This document shows positions 1-10,649 of a DNA stretch of 64,000 bases, piece by piece. The notes beneath the pieces were generated by a model, which was given only the letters and a program-made list of their open reading frames with translations, searched no databases and was not told the DNA's origin. The position numbers and the translations under genes were made by a program. Numbering within the stretch: the stretch's first letter is position 1; every line of letters starts with the position of its first letter. The DNA is taken from the NCBI GenBank assembly GCA_013115135.1, contig JABANP010000011.1, forward strand, positions 62,001-126,000, in the 5' to 3' direction. This stretch comes from Perkinsus olseni (taxonomy: Eukaryota > Perkinsozoa > Perkinsida > Perkinsidae).

Positions 1-21
1 TTTCTCTGCTTATCCACTCAT

Positions 22-2240
22 TCACAGTTGAACACGCAACCGGAAATTCCATCGGTACTCCCTTCCTAGTACCTCCTTCTGCTTATATCCCATGCAGCTA
101 AGATCCTGCACTGGGAAGCATGGCCCTCCACCTTCATAAGGGTCATCAGCCTCGCATTTGAAGCCGCACTCACCCATATACACCGACCTGCCACGACGAC
201 GAAGGCCTGATGTGTCATCCGCTCCTAGCCCGCTAACCTATGCCATCCAATAGGACACATATCGTAGTTGGGTATGCATTTACGAGGAGGCGGGAGGGGC
301 ACCCGCTGCCATGCTGATGGATCCTGACCAAGTGACCAACCACTGCTTCCGCTATGTCAGGCCGTACATCTAACCCACGATGTTAGGACGCAGCCAGAAA
401 AAGGGATAGGCTCGAACTGTCGACTATCATGAATTTACGCGACATACTGGTAAGGCGCATCATCCCCGCTTGGCAGTTCACCTTGCCATGACTTGCCATC
501 TCGTTAGCCCACTTCTCGTAAGCCTCATTTCTTCCCTTGTGCTTCCAGGGCCGCCCTCTGGAGTATCTCCCCGTTCTTAAACCCTATCTCCTGCACCCTA
601 TGAAGCATCTTCATAAATAAGCCTGTAGGGTCACCAGGCAGGGCAGGGGTAGAGACCGCATAAGGAAGGTGGAATCCAGGGAATAATACCATACCATCCT
701 CAAGCTCCCAACATTTAGTGACAACCCAAGACGTGGAAAAACAAGGACAACCTCGATCATCATACCCGCGTAACAGGAAGGATATTTAAATAGCAGATAG
801 CAGATGATATTAACAGGAGCCTCGCTAAGTCGTGAGGTTACGCCCATAACGCCGAGAATAGCACCACATAGGGCGACGTGTCGGGGACTAGGAAGCTTAC
901 GCAATCAACTGCATACACCCTTGTCGACCAATTACCAGCCCCTTCTATGAAGCCCGCCTCGACTGGGTTACCGACGACAACAACTACCCCATCGTGCAGA
1001 AACAGTGCTAGTAAGGATACATGCTGCAGAAACATCCGGTCACTCCTCCCCACCGATGAGCAGCCCATCCGCATCACCATCATGCTCCATCATATCCTGA
1101 GCCTCCAACTCAGCTACGCGTCGGGCCTCACGCTTCTTCAACCGAGCGGCCTCTCGCTCGTGGTCAATCACCTTCCATGCCTCCTGTACCTCCGCCCACT
1201 CGTACTCAAGTCTACGGCGGTATGCTATGGCCATCTCCTTAGCCCTGAATACATGCAAGCAGTTCCATACCATCCCTTTGGTTACACATCTTTGATTCAC
1301 CTGTCGAACCCCCACTGGCCGACTCTGAAATAACAGCTGCAATTGACGAAGTAGTTATGTTCATAACACCGCCGCTTGAACTGGACTCTCCAGGACCCGC
1401 TCGGATGCCACCTCACCCCTACAGTCAAAAGATACCATGCAAGTATCTTAGGTTGACCACCACACCTCTCACACCGCAAAGATACTTCGTCCATTCAATT
1501 TGCTTGATGAGCTCTCTAGATTCATTCGTACCTACAACCATATTGAGGGGCTACCTTTCACCTGCCATCCCCACCTGCTCTGAACATCCTCCTTATGTAC
1601 CCGCTAGCCATAACGCTCTTCGGTATCGCCATGTATGATATCGGCCTGAAAGCAGCTAGTGAAGACCACAATGATGGAGGGATTTACAAAGTGAATTCGA
1701 ACATCTCAATTTACGTCGCAAGTAAAAGCATTTAATCGGTATTAGTCCAACTTCAGTACAATTGTAATGTGGAACCAAGCTGCAACCCGGTTCAACTGGT
1801 GACGGACCTCACCACCCAATCGCGTATGTGGTATTACTTGGGGACATAGTGAGTTTGGTGATGCTGCAGTAAGCGGCCTTTATGTGATCGCCGTTGCCTT
1901 ACTCGAACCTTCATACCCCTGATCGACCATCAGTGCAACGCACCAGCCCAACTCCACGGAGGCGATAGACTTCCGTGTCTAATACATTCTCCACGATGAC
2001 TAGGAGCAGAAAGCCACATATGCTCATCCCCAAGCTTGGATACTTATGAATCCACTCTGTCGTACACATTAGTACTACCGAACGACAGCCCGCTTCTACC
2101 TGATCTGCCCGGTTACAGGGGCCAGCGTCCCACCCCATCCCAGCGATGCGGCCCAGGCTGTCGGCCTTAGTAGGCTCGAAAGGGCCGATAACATAACACG
2201 TTACGCCTGCCACCCAGGTCCCGTCCAAATTGAACAACAC
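22..2240 (-). CDS. Unrecognised minus-strand coding fragments at the window edge
   Basis: I do not recognise this region. Several minus-strand segments look coding but I could not join them. One (187 to 22) follows a CAG acceptor and ends in TGA at 22-24; it encodes a four-cysteine stretch containing GECGFKCEADD and CFPVQDLSC. A segment near 530-470 encodes NEAYEKWANEMASHGK. Another (about 1280-1040) encodes a charged, probably helical stretch including EWAEVQEAWKVIDHERE, ending GGEE. A fourth near 1494 contains the pair CERC, as in zinc-binding sites. A fifth runs 2240-1911. They may be exons of one gene lying just downstream of the SR-protein gene on the same strand, or parts of an old mobile element. 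No function is assigned, and the long plus-strand frame at 878-1333 looks like a shadow of the charged segment. Confidence 0.3.
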
Positions 2241-2351
2241 AAGAACTTGAAGTATTCCGAGTGAGTACGTATCTTCGATTTTATCTACTTAGTAAACCAG
2301 ACACCGCTGCAATGGCTGAGCCATTATGGCTCTCCTATTGTGGAAGGCGAC

Positions 2352-3666
2352 TTAATAACGATCTCGGGAGCGAGAGCGCCTGAAGGTAAAGGAAAAGTAG
2401 GTGAACTGGGGCGGTGAAGGCGACGCGGAACCGATACTAAATACTGCACGTGGAGACTAGAATTAGCGATACGGCCTGGCCGTAGAGGCGTCCCTGCTCC
2501 TCACCTGCCGTAGGAAGGGGAACGGCGACGACTCCTGCCCTCTGAGTAGTAGTCACGGTCACCTCTGAAGTTTTGAACAGTCAGTATAACAACCGGGATG
2601 ATGCAATATTAACCTTACCCATATCTGCCACCGTAACCGCCACCGTAACCGCCACCATATCCTCCTCGAGAGGGCCTTCCGCCTAACAGTGACACGGCGT
2701 GGTGGCCACTAACAGCCATGCTACCAGCTCAGCCTATCACCTCTATACTCATCATCTAGCTTTCGCATGGTCCTTGGCGACTTCCGTCGCTGCTTGGCTA
2801 TCTCCACTTCTACAGGACAGAGACGGTTCGCATGCTCAACCTCTCCTATTCGGTCGACTGTCATTACCAACATAGTTGCTGCCGAGCCTCTGGCCATCCA
2901 TGGAGTCCCTCGCTTCATCAGCGTCTCTAGGATCATCGAACTCGACAAAGCCGAAGCCTCGAGGCCTCTTGCTGTAGTAGTCGAGGGGAATGTACACGTC
3001 CCGGACATAACCAAAGCGCTCGAAGGCATCACGGAGCCTCATAGGGTTGAGATCGTCAGGCTGAAAAGAGTGGCTGGTGATGCTGAGATATCCAACCCAG
3101 AAGTTTCTTACAAGGTTTCTGACTAGCAGACTGCAGGACCCCTCACGAGCTCCTCCACGACCGCCAGGGGTGCGAGAACGACTGCGTTCCCTCCTGCCCG
3201 CTGGACGACGAGAGTCGGACTCCGAGCGACCTGACAGGCCAACAGTGACACTGTTGAAACTGGTGATGAACAACTTCCTACCTCGGCTGCCGCCCTGCTC
3301 ACTGCGAGATCTCGAGCGCTCATTCCGACTACTTCCGCGTCTACGACTATACGGACTTCTGCTGCGGCTTCGCTCCTCCCGACGGTCTCCACTATCACCC
3401 CTCCTACTCGATCGTACCGAGTCTTCACTACCGCTCCTACGACCCTCAGATTCCTCGCGTTCCTTCACAGGACTCTTCTCTTCGGGGGCGGGCTCCTGAT
3501 GCTCGCTAGCGCTATGCTCGACAGCCCTGTCCTCCTGATGCTCGCTAGCGCTACGCTCGGCAGCCTTATCCTCCTCCTCTCTGGTAGGAGTCTTTGATCG
3601 GCTACGCTCCGCCCTATCGGAGCTTTTGGAATAGGATCTGGATCGACTACGGCTGGCAGACGACAT
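2352..3666 (-). CDS. SR-type splicing factor (RS-RRM-Gly-RS)
   Basis: An RNA-binding protein of the serine/arginine-rich family, expected to act in nuclear pre-mRNA splicing. Seven exons join in frame: 3666-3282, 3230-3112, 3060-2868, 2809-2741, 2682-2619, 2564-2505 and 2379-2352, giving 918 nt and 305 residues, with GT-AG at all six introns. The order is an N-terminal RS-rich region with many RSRS runs, one RRM with RNP2 (SLLVRNL) and RNP1 (GFGFVEF), a helix ending KLDDEYRG, a glycine-tyrosine stretch of repeated GGGY, and a short RS tail ending RSRSRDRY. The start at 3666 (MSSASRSRS) is preferred to the upstream in-frame ATG at 3732 because SR proteins commonly begin this way. A repeated block, ASEHQE, occurs twice in the acidic part. 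The RS region before the RRM recalls SC35-like/SRSF10-like proteins; the exact orthologue is not certain. Confidence 0.87.
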
Positions 3667-3785
3667 TAGGACAGTGTAACGGCGGTATCTAGCTACTAAA
3701 TCATCATCACTACTCCCACCATAGAACACCACACGAACGATTACTTAGAAATGACACTCAATCGACACACATGACATGAACGACG

Positions 3786-6526
3786 TCAACCCTGTTGGGC
3801 GATTCTCTGATCGTTCTCCTCATCCACGAGCGGGGTGGGATTATCCTCGGCGGCGGCATTGGCGTCATGAGGATGTGTTGTGGCACCGACCATCTCCAAC
3901 TGGAGTGACTTTACGATATAAACCCGCAGAGTACTCCTACCACGTTGGTTTCGCTCTCCTTCTCCATGCACTGCTGAAGTAACGCTTCGTGGTCATCTAT
4001 GATCTACGACAGCGGAGTCCAGATGATGAACGAAAGGAGTGGTATGAAACGCGCCCATATGAGCTTACGACCTTACAGTCCTCACAATTTCCTTTGCCTC
4101 GTAGAACATATCCATCTCGCCGTTGGCATCTACGAACTGCCAAACATACGACTTGTGATAGAATAACTACAAAAAACAGCCGAGCGCTTCAGGGTAATGA
4201 CTCTGGGTCCGAGTAAAAAGCCTAGCCCGTCTGTCACCCGCTCCGTCGCTCAGAATCATAGATGGCTATCCCCTACTTAACCTCACCTGCAAAAACTTCT
4301 TATACTGTCTCAAGAACATCGTCCTGACTGCAGTAGTGTTAGCCAGGAGGCACCCCTGACGATCGCTAGGAGCCATGAACGGTTTACCATCACCGCCAGA
4401 AGGTATGGTGGGCGGTACGCCAACAACACCGACTTTGAATCCGGACTCTGAGGATAGAAGCATGGAGAGGGGTCGCCAGGAGCGTATTTTCATGATGAGT
4501 CGCTCGAAGCAAACATCGAAGAGATCCGACGGCCAGCATAACCGCGACTGAGTCCGCGTCCAGCGTAAGGCCTCTCCCTCACCAATCCACGGTAGGAATC
4601 GCAGCGCTGCACGATAGCTGGCTTTGGGATGACATAGGCCGTTGATCGCTTGCATGGCATCCACCTGAGAAGATACCAAGGGCGGGTAGGAAGACGGCGA
4701 GCCATTCAGAATGCTACCGCCTGCATGGGAGGGCCAACAGTGCCCGGATCTCCGTCGTGACGGGGATCAGTACCTCTTCAGATACAGTGACAAGGGATTG
4801 AACCCACGACCCTCTCTTCCCACCTTAGCAGTACGCACACACTCAGATAGCGATTCAACCGCAGCGTCGGGCCAACATCGCAGAGGAAAGCTCTTGGGCT
4901 CAAAAGAGGTCAACAACTATATCCTTGGTGGAGAAGGATTCATGCCTACTGCGCCACGAAATTAATCAGTATTTGTCCGGGCAGAAAATTGACACTACCT
5001 ATGCCGCGACGCATGGCGCACCGGCGATAATGATACGATAGGATACCTATAAACGGGGGTAGGGACCTAAGATACTACACAGGACCGATGGCGGGCGTAC
5101 AGAGGCCTCTACTATGTTATGGACTATCTCCAGCAGACTAGCGTTGATCATGGACTCGAAGCGCAGGGAGGTCGTACAAGCCGACACGACTTGGGAGATG
5201 AGCCGGTTGAGATGGTAGAAGGTCTGAGACGACCACCACGCACCATCGGAGCCGATTCTCGATAAGTACCGGATTCTTGACTGCCAGTCGATCACGGCAT
5301 AATTTATAGGCCGCTTGATTATCAAGCATGAGGGAGAGATCACAGACAGCCTTGCTGTATGCAGTAGCGAAGAGACAGTTGTATCTGATCGAGCCCTGCA
5401 GAGATCACCACTCGGAAGTACTACGGTTCAACCGCTGAGCTGCTGTATTCGGCACTGGGGTACAGCACGGGCTCTAGGATAACCTGAGAGCTATTGTGAG
5501 ATCCCCTGCGATGCACAACTGAGCCACCTCAGCCCAAGTGGTCACGCCGGGAAGGATCGAACCCGAGTCCTACGGCAAGGTACGTCCGTGTCTACCTTTT
5601 TCTCGAACTGTTCCCTCAAAGCCTCCAGCAGCTCACAGCCGATCCCTGAGCCCGTCCCTCCACCAAAAGAGCGAAAGGTCTAAAACATCGAGAGCCCACC
5701 AGCGTGTGCTAGGATATCAGCGAGCGCTCACGAAGAATCCTGCTAGGTTGGAGCATTTATCAGCCTCCTTCCGCAACCTGTCCATCATCTCGTCCACTAT
5801 GTGGTACCTGCCAAGACCGTTCTTGATCTATGGTCGCCCGATACTCGTGCGACTTCAAGCACGAACTCAGCTTGCAGTTCGATCTTGAGAGATTGTGCCT
5901 TATCTCAACCCCCCGGAGTCAAGCGACGAACCACCCTGGTATTACTCGATCGCCTGCGTTCGGCCTTCGAAGAAGTTACTGCGGCAATCTTGCTTGTACC
6001 CCATCACTTGCTCAGGGTTATACAGATCACGCCACTTGGAGCGCGGCCCTAGTATCTCGTGCTTAGTACCTGAACATCCTTTAGTCGCGGGTTCGATCCC
6101 ACCCGACAGCATTTTTCACTTGGATCAGTGTCCATGAATAAGGTTCGAGGGACGTGCTGCCCTGATGGAGTCTCGTGAAAGAAAGTGTTGAAGGGATCCT
6201 CCATCGACCCGACGGACTCGTCACTCGGCATTGTTCCTGATCAAGAAGGTCATCCCTCTAGGTTTCCGACTTAACATGCTCCTCAGAAGGGGGCATTCGC
6301 CCAAGCTGCTTGTTAAAAACAGCGTAACCGACAGAAGCCCCCTCTATCGAAGCTCGTGATCACACTGAGTTGACTCGGAAAAGGCGCTTCGATAAACAGG
6401 CGGACGAGCTCTCTCCCATGCTCTACCGTCGGGTTCAATGCCATGTTCAACACAGAAGAGCTCCCAGACCTTCTGGCCCACGGAACATCCAGCCTGGCCG
6501 AGATGGCACGTGATGACCTCTCGCAT
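3786..6526 (-). CDS. TUBA: Divergent alpha-tubulin
   Basis: The alpha subunit of the tubulin heterodimer, a GTP-binding component of microtubules, here strongly diverged. Exon 1 (6526-6427) starts [13 protein letters not shown] and runs to HGIEPDG. Later exons give MPSDESVG...FNTFF, the segment around [15 protein letters not shown], the GTP signature FGGGTGSG near 5650, [18 protein letters not shown] near 5200, a FEPKSF segment near 4890, SGFKVGVV near 4440, [11 protein letters not shown] near 4310, and C-terminal exons down to the stop at 3786. The catalytic Glu of the alpha T7 loop appears kept ([11 protein letters not shown]). Lys40 of the acetylated loop is replaced by Glu (SDES for SDKT). 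The tail is long, contains [15 protein letters not shown], ends QQG, and lacks the usual terminal EEY. At least nine introns are present. It is alpha rather than beta, gamma or delta because of MREV, MPSD and the E254-like residue. The residue-level alignment comes from memory of the family. Confidence 0.88.
6070..6119 (-). other. 50-nt intron with antisense tRNA T-arm-like motif
   Basis: This intron separates the DP|S codons of the tubulin gene. On the plus strand it contains GGTTCGATCC at 6090-6099, matching the RNA polymerase III B-box/T-loop consensus, followed by a T5 run at 6112-6116. Its boundaries are set by frame continuity of the tubulin sequence, with GT at 6119 and AG at 6070. Confidence 0.55.
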
Positions 6527-6681
6527 GCGAGTGTAAGACTAACGATCTGACCGTCATCCGACACTCGATGATCCCAAGGAAGTGCAACCAAAATCGAGAG
6601 CAACACCGTGTTAATTATTAGTATGAGCTGCCGCTGGGACCGCCTCTCCTGTCAAAGCCTCCTCTGCAGTTATTTCACCTG

Positions 6682-7211
6682 TTACGACGCATAGGAACAT
6701 CTGGCAGATACCAGACACTTGTGAGGTACCAACCATGGGCTATTAACCCCGACCAAGCCACCACGAGTCAGCGCCGCGGTCAGCCCGTCGGAGTCCGCTG
6801 ACTCAGCGGACCACGATGAACCCGACCTACCCGGGGCATCTCGCCTATCCACGAGATGCACGACGTTGTTATCCTGCAGGGCGGCCGCGCAGTCCCTCAG
6901 AACATATCTGTCTGGCGAGGCTCAACACCCCAATACGCGAATTAGACGTTTACGAAGTCCCTTACTCGTCTTTCAGCTCCTCTCCGGAATGCAATAGGAT
7001 TTGCTCTTCTACCGGTATGCCTGGCAAAACAGCAGATTTTATTCCAATATTGAAAAGGTCCCTCACCTGTCTTCTTGAGAGTGTAATTCTTCAGCATCGA
7101 CACCTTGTCACTCTGGCTCACTTCAATCCACACTGTGGCCGCTGTCTTAACGTTCACCACGAAAAGTAGCAAAGGCGGTGGAGGAGGAGGCACCACGGTA
7201 ACTTCCTGCAT
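6682..7211 (-). CDS. Ubiquitin-like-domain protein
   Basis: A small protein built on a ubiquitin fold. Three exons (7211-7067, 7020-6966, 6907-6682) give 426 nt and 141 residues with GT-AG introns. After MQEVTVV and six prolines comes VNVKTAATVWIEVSQSD, matching ubiquitin strands beta1-beta2. KTGIPVEEQILLHSGEELKDE then matches ubiquitin [21 protein letters not shown], and NNVVHLVDRR matches STLHLVLR. The C-terminal di-glycine that allows conjugation is absent; the chain continues into a Ser/Asp-rich tail. This suggests an integral UBL domain, as in UBL-adaptor proteins, rather than a conjugated modifier. The 3' end is uncertain: a further intron after VNSPWL could lead to a different terminus. 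It lies about 150 nt upstream of the tubulin start on the same strand. Confidence 0.65.
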
Positions 7212-7550
7212 TCTGGGGCACCAAACCCTGAAGCGACTCCCATGGTCCCCGAGCAACGCAACAGAGAGGAGTAGCCCGCTGAACGGAATTGTTACAGGAA
7301 ATAATCTTAGCACACGTAAGTCGTATTTTAGCAAGCATTTAACAGCTACCTCACATGGTGGGCGCTGGGCTTGTGCACACTACTAGAAGAGAAAATCATA
7401 ATTCCACTGAGATACAAGGTTGTGATGGAGTGAATGATTGTATACTTATCATTGATCACCATAGTCTAGAAGGGAGAGACGCATGGAGCGTCGACAGAAA
7501 CAATAAGGAAGAGAGAGATACAGTAAGTAACAGCGGGAACAGGAACAACA

Positions 7551-8230
7551 ATGGCGTCCGACAGAAGATATGGCCTAGCCAACTCAGCACAGGGCCGACA
7601 CGCTCATATCTCCTACCGCACCAGACTCGTCGGCAATAATATAAAACAATGGACACCATACTCAACGAACTCGAATGGAGATTCGAATCAGAAGGGGATA
7701 CACGTCCGATAAACGTACCATGCTCAGTCCTAGGGCCAGAGCCATCAATAACCAACACGCCTTTATCACCAAGCACCTCCTCGACCCTCGGAAACTCCTG
7801 GTTTTCGAAGATTGAAGCCGAGGGTCGCGCCACACTAGTACAAGGCCGAATAGTCGTCTGCCACGACGAAGAGCGGAAAACCCTTCCTCTGAGCAGCACA
7901 CTTCGTACCGCGTTGGAGGGATAGCCTCTAGCATCACCTCATGATTGATGGAAGTAGCAACTCAATTCGCTACTACAACGACGATTGTCCCAGTTAGAAC
8001 TGGTATTATCACAAGAAGAAGATGAAGTCACGGAATACACACGAAAAGCAGAGACTACTGGCCTCGATGAGGATGTTAGTGAAATAGACAGTAATGATGG
8101 TTCCGCTGCGACCCACGGATTGGAAGTCCGCGCTTGTGGCGGTAATGGGTATGTAGAAGAGGGCGGTGAGGCAATGATAATCAAGCCAACTTACGACAAC
8201 GATGGTGTCTGCGGGCTGAATGAGTCTTAA
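7551..8230 (+). CDS. Possible small gene, unrecognised
   Basis: Weak evidence only. A plus-strand frame from ATG 7551 begins MASDRRYGLANSAQG and continues through ISYRTRLVGN, a stretch that looks conserved in style (axonemal inner proteins often carry an RTxLVGN-like motif, but this is recall, not a match I can verify). Other frames nearby encode HAFITKHLLDPRKLLVF near 7770 and an acidic segment, LSQEEDEVTEYTRKAE, at 7985-8230. I could not find introns joining them cleanly. The region is purine-rich and lies between minus-strand genes, so it may be a degenerate gene or chance open frames. Confidence 0.2.
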
Positions 8231-8838
8231 GCGAATGAAAAATCCACTGTGGGGGTAACCGCGCTATGACGGCCACAACAAAGCGATACAGGCGTCCGGC
8301 GATCGGGAAATCGAACGATAGAGGAGTAAGGTTGTTGCTATACAGTGGAGTTCTTAGACTGCCGCTAGACACATGAAGGAAGATAAACTTAGTAGCAGTA
8401 TCAGTCTAGTGATAGTAATAGTAATGGTAGACAGGAGAATCGTAACTTCAACGACAACAATAGCAAAAAGAGAGACAACAACAACGACAAGAATCAACGG
8501 AAAACAGAAGGATTTATTCTAATAACACCATCAAGACTACCACCGACCCCGGAAGCTCCTTTTGTGGAACCGGAAAATGCGAGGTCAATCGAAATTCAAG
8601 TGGTAGCTTGACGAGAACAATGAGAAATCCAGAAAATGGGATCGTCTCAGATAAGTGAACATCCGATGAATGCAGCTCAAAGAGCATAGAAAGCAGAAAC
8701 TAGACTGCTGCTGCTGCTGTTGCCGAGCCCACCACAAGGTTATACAGAATTATCGGACATTGCCTTCACTAAGACTTCACACGTGATGTCAACAACGAAA
8801 GAAGAATGAAGCAACTTCGCAGTGGGAGGGGGATATCC
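8231..8838. other. A-rich intergenic stretch with a CTG microsatellite
   Basis: No coding sequence is supported. The stretch is rich in AAC/GAC-type runs around 8440-8510 and contains five CTG units at 8705-8719. It probably holds the 3' flank of the minus-strand gene that ends at 8839. Confidence 0.4.
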
Positions 8839-9984
8839 TTACATACCGTCGAAGGTCTCCACCTTGATAGATGCCTCGGGCTCGACGACTTGCTCACTAC
8901 CCAGAGCACGAGCAAGCAACGCATCGGCAGGATTACGGAAAACAACGAATCCGGTCTTCGGAGGTACTCCACGACGAGCGGTGCATCTCGCCTTGAGAGG
9001 CAGCATCAGAACGTGCTCGACAGCACCGTCGTGACCAAGGACCGTATCGAAGTAAGCCTTCAGCTTGAGACTGCAACGAGCCCCTAGCTTATGACAACGC
9101 TTCACCATCAACACACGAGCTTGGCATTCCGTCTCATCTTGAGGGAGTAGCATCTTAACGTCACCCAAGGCCATCACACCACAGATACTCGGAGTTCCAT
9201 CAGGCAACTCGCAAATCTCATCGATTTGCATCAGATCCTTTGACCCTGGGATCGAGACCAAATCGTTCGATCCAGGTAGGATAGGGTTAGAGAAACTGGT
9301 GACGGTGATACGAGAGCCCAAGCGACCAGGCATGCACAAATACCCCGCCTCTTCTTCGGTTCGCATGATAGCTACACAAACCGCACACCGAATGTCATTC
9401 AAACCCGTAGAGGCAGGACTAATGACAAGAAGGACCCGACTGGCGTTGCTGAGCTGATCGATGATCCAGTTGGCAGAGGGTGGCGAGGACGCTAACCTCG
9501 CATGAATGGCGAGCATCAGACGCCTCTCCTTGGGCGAGTCCAGTAGACCACGAACCGAGTCTGTGAGGGACTCTTCGTCAGCAAAGAAGGACAACTCAGG
9601 AGGAGAAACATCAGCCAAGGGGTAGAGAAAGCGACGGCGACTTCGTAGCATTATCATCAACAGTACTGATGCTACTGATATTATCCTCCAAGTCCTGCAA
9701 GGAGGTCTTGAGGTACTCAGACGCCGTCAGGAGTTCACTGTTCTTCGGGGTCCGGCAAGAGGCGGGGTCCAGATCAAAGGCAGCAGCGGAATCAATATTC
9801 AGACTGCCATAGCTAGCATTGTGGCGGCATCAGCAGTTGTGCTGACACTACCCTCGGAGGGCGTTTTAGATAATGGCAACAACATAGAAGAGCTCGATTT
9901 GGGAAGGCTCTTGTCGCAAGAAGTTACAGCCGAAACGGCAGAGTCTGGTGCTTCGATCGTGGGAGAATTAGATAGGAAATCCAT
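8839..9984 (-). CDS. Unrecognised protein, possible RRM-like C-terminus
   Basis: The main exon is an uninterrupted minus-strand frame of 273 residues ending ASIKVETFDGM at 8839. Its beginning (MMIMLRSRRRF at 9660) is probably internal, because an upstream frame starting MDFLSNSPTIEAP at 9984 and a second segment, NSELLTASEYLKTSLQDLE, around 9700 also look coding. I could not place the introns with confidence. The last 60 residues contain KTGFVVFRNPADALLARAL, which resembles the RNP1 strand and second helix of an RRM (family usage KGFGFVxFxxxxDAxxA), but RNP2 is not clear. The middle contains short hydrophobic strands such as RVLLVISPAST. No function is assigned; it ends well clear of its minus-strand neighbours. 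Confidence 0.5.
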
Positions 9985-10649
9985 TACGGAAAAAGAGAAA
10001 TAACAACTGCACAATACTACTACAAAATCGGCGTGAATTGCAAGTCGACAATTCGTATTTCCACCAAGCACGAAGAAAAATAGGTGTTGACCATAGGTCA
10101 CACCAAGGGCCGATGGTTCCTCCCTTCTCAAGATCCCCATAATAGCGCGACCTACAAAAACCCTACAGTACACCTCCGATACCTGCTCACGGCTCGTCAT
10201 AGCAGAGCTCTGATGCGTTCATGGATCAGCTAGTAACACAAGAGAGTTACACTGCTGGTAACTTGGGACACAAGGAAAGCTTAAACCCGCTCGCAGGAAC
10301 AAATAAACGGCCGCGTTACTCTTCAGACTCCCTAGTTGAACCGTTCGACTTGAACGACAGCTAACGTCGATAGTATCGACATGAACACCCTCCTGCTCAA
10401 GCTTTTCGGAAGTTGTCCTGATGCGAGCTATAGCAAATCAGGACAGATACGAGCACGCGAGCACAATCGGCTGTTACCAACCGAGCGGCCCGGTGTTCAC
10501 ACATACCGCCCCCGCCTTCGAATATATCACTCTCACTATCACTCTTACTCACTGCTACACTCCCCTATGCTGGACGCACAGCACACTCTAGGACCCATAG
10601 CTCCCAGTCACCGACCAGCACGCAATAACACAAAGTCTGTCTCCCTCGG
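9985..10649. other. Intergenic region
   Basis: Lies between the stop of the pecanex-like gene (10650) and the putative start at 9984. The plus-strand frame 10381-10653 is rich in His, Ser and Tyr and shows no domain or splice logic. I see no gene here. Confidence 0.4.

Noticed and set aside
878..1333. 151-residue plus-strand open frame
   Set aside because: Composition is Thr/Ser/Leu/Pro-rich without domain logic, and the opposite strand encodes a charged helical segment; this frame looks like its shadow.
3077..3499. Arg/Leu-rich plus-strand frame opposite the SR gene
   Set aside because: Direct shadow of the RS repeats on the other strand.
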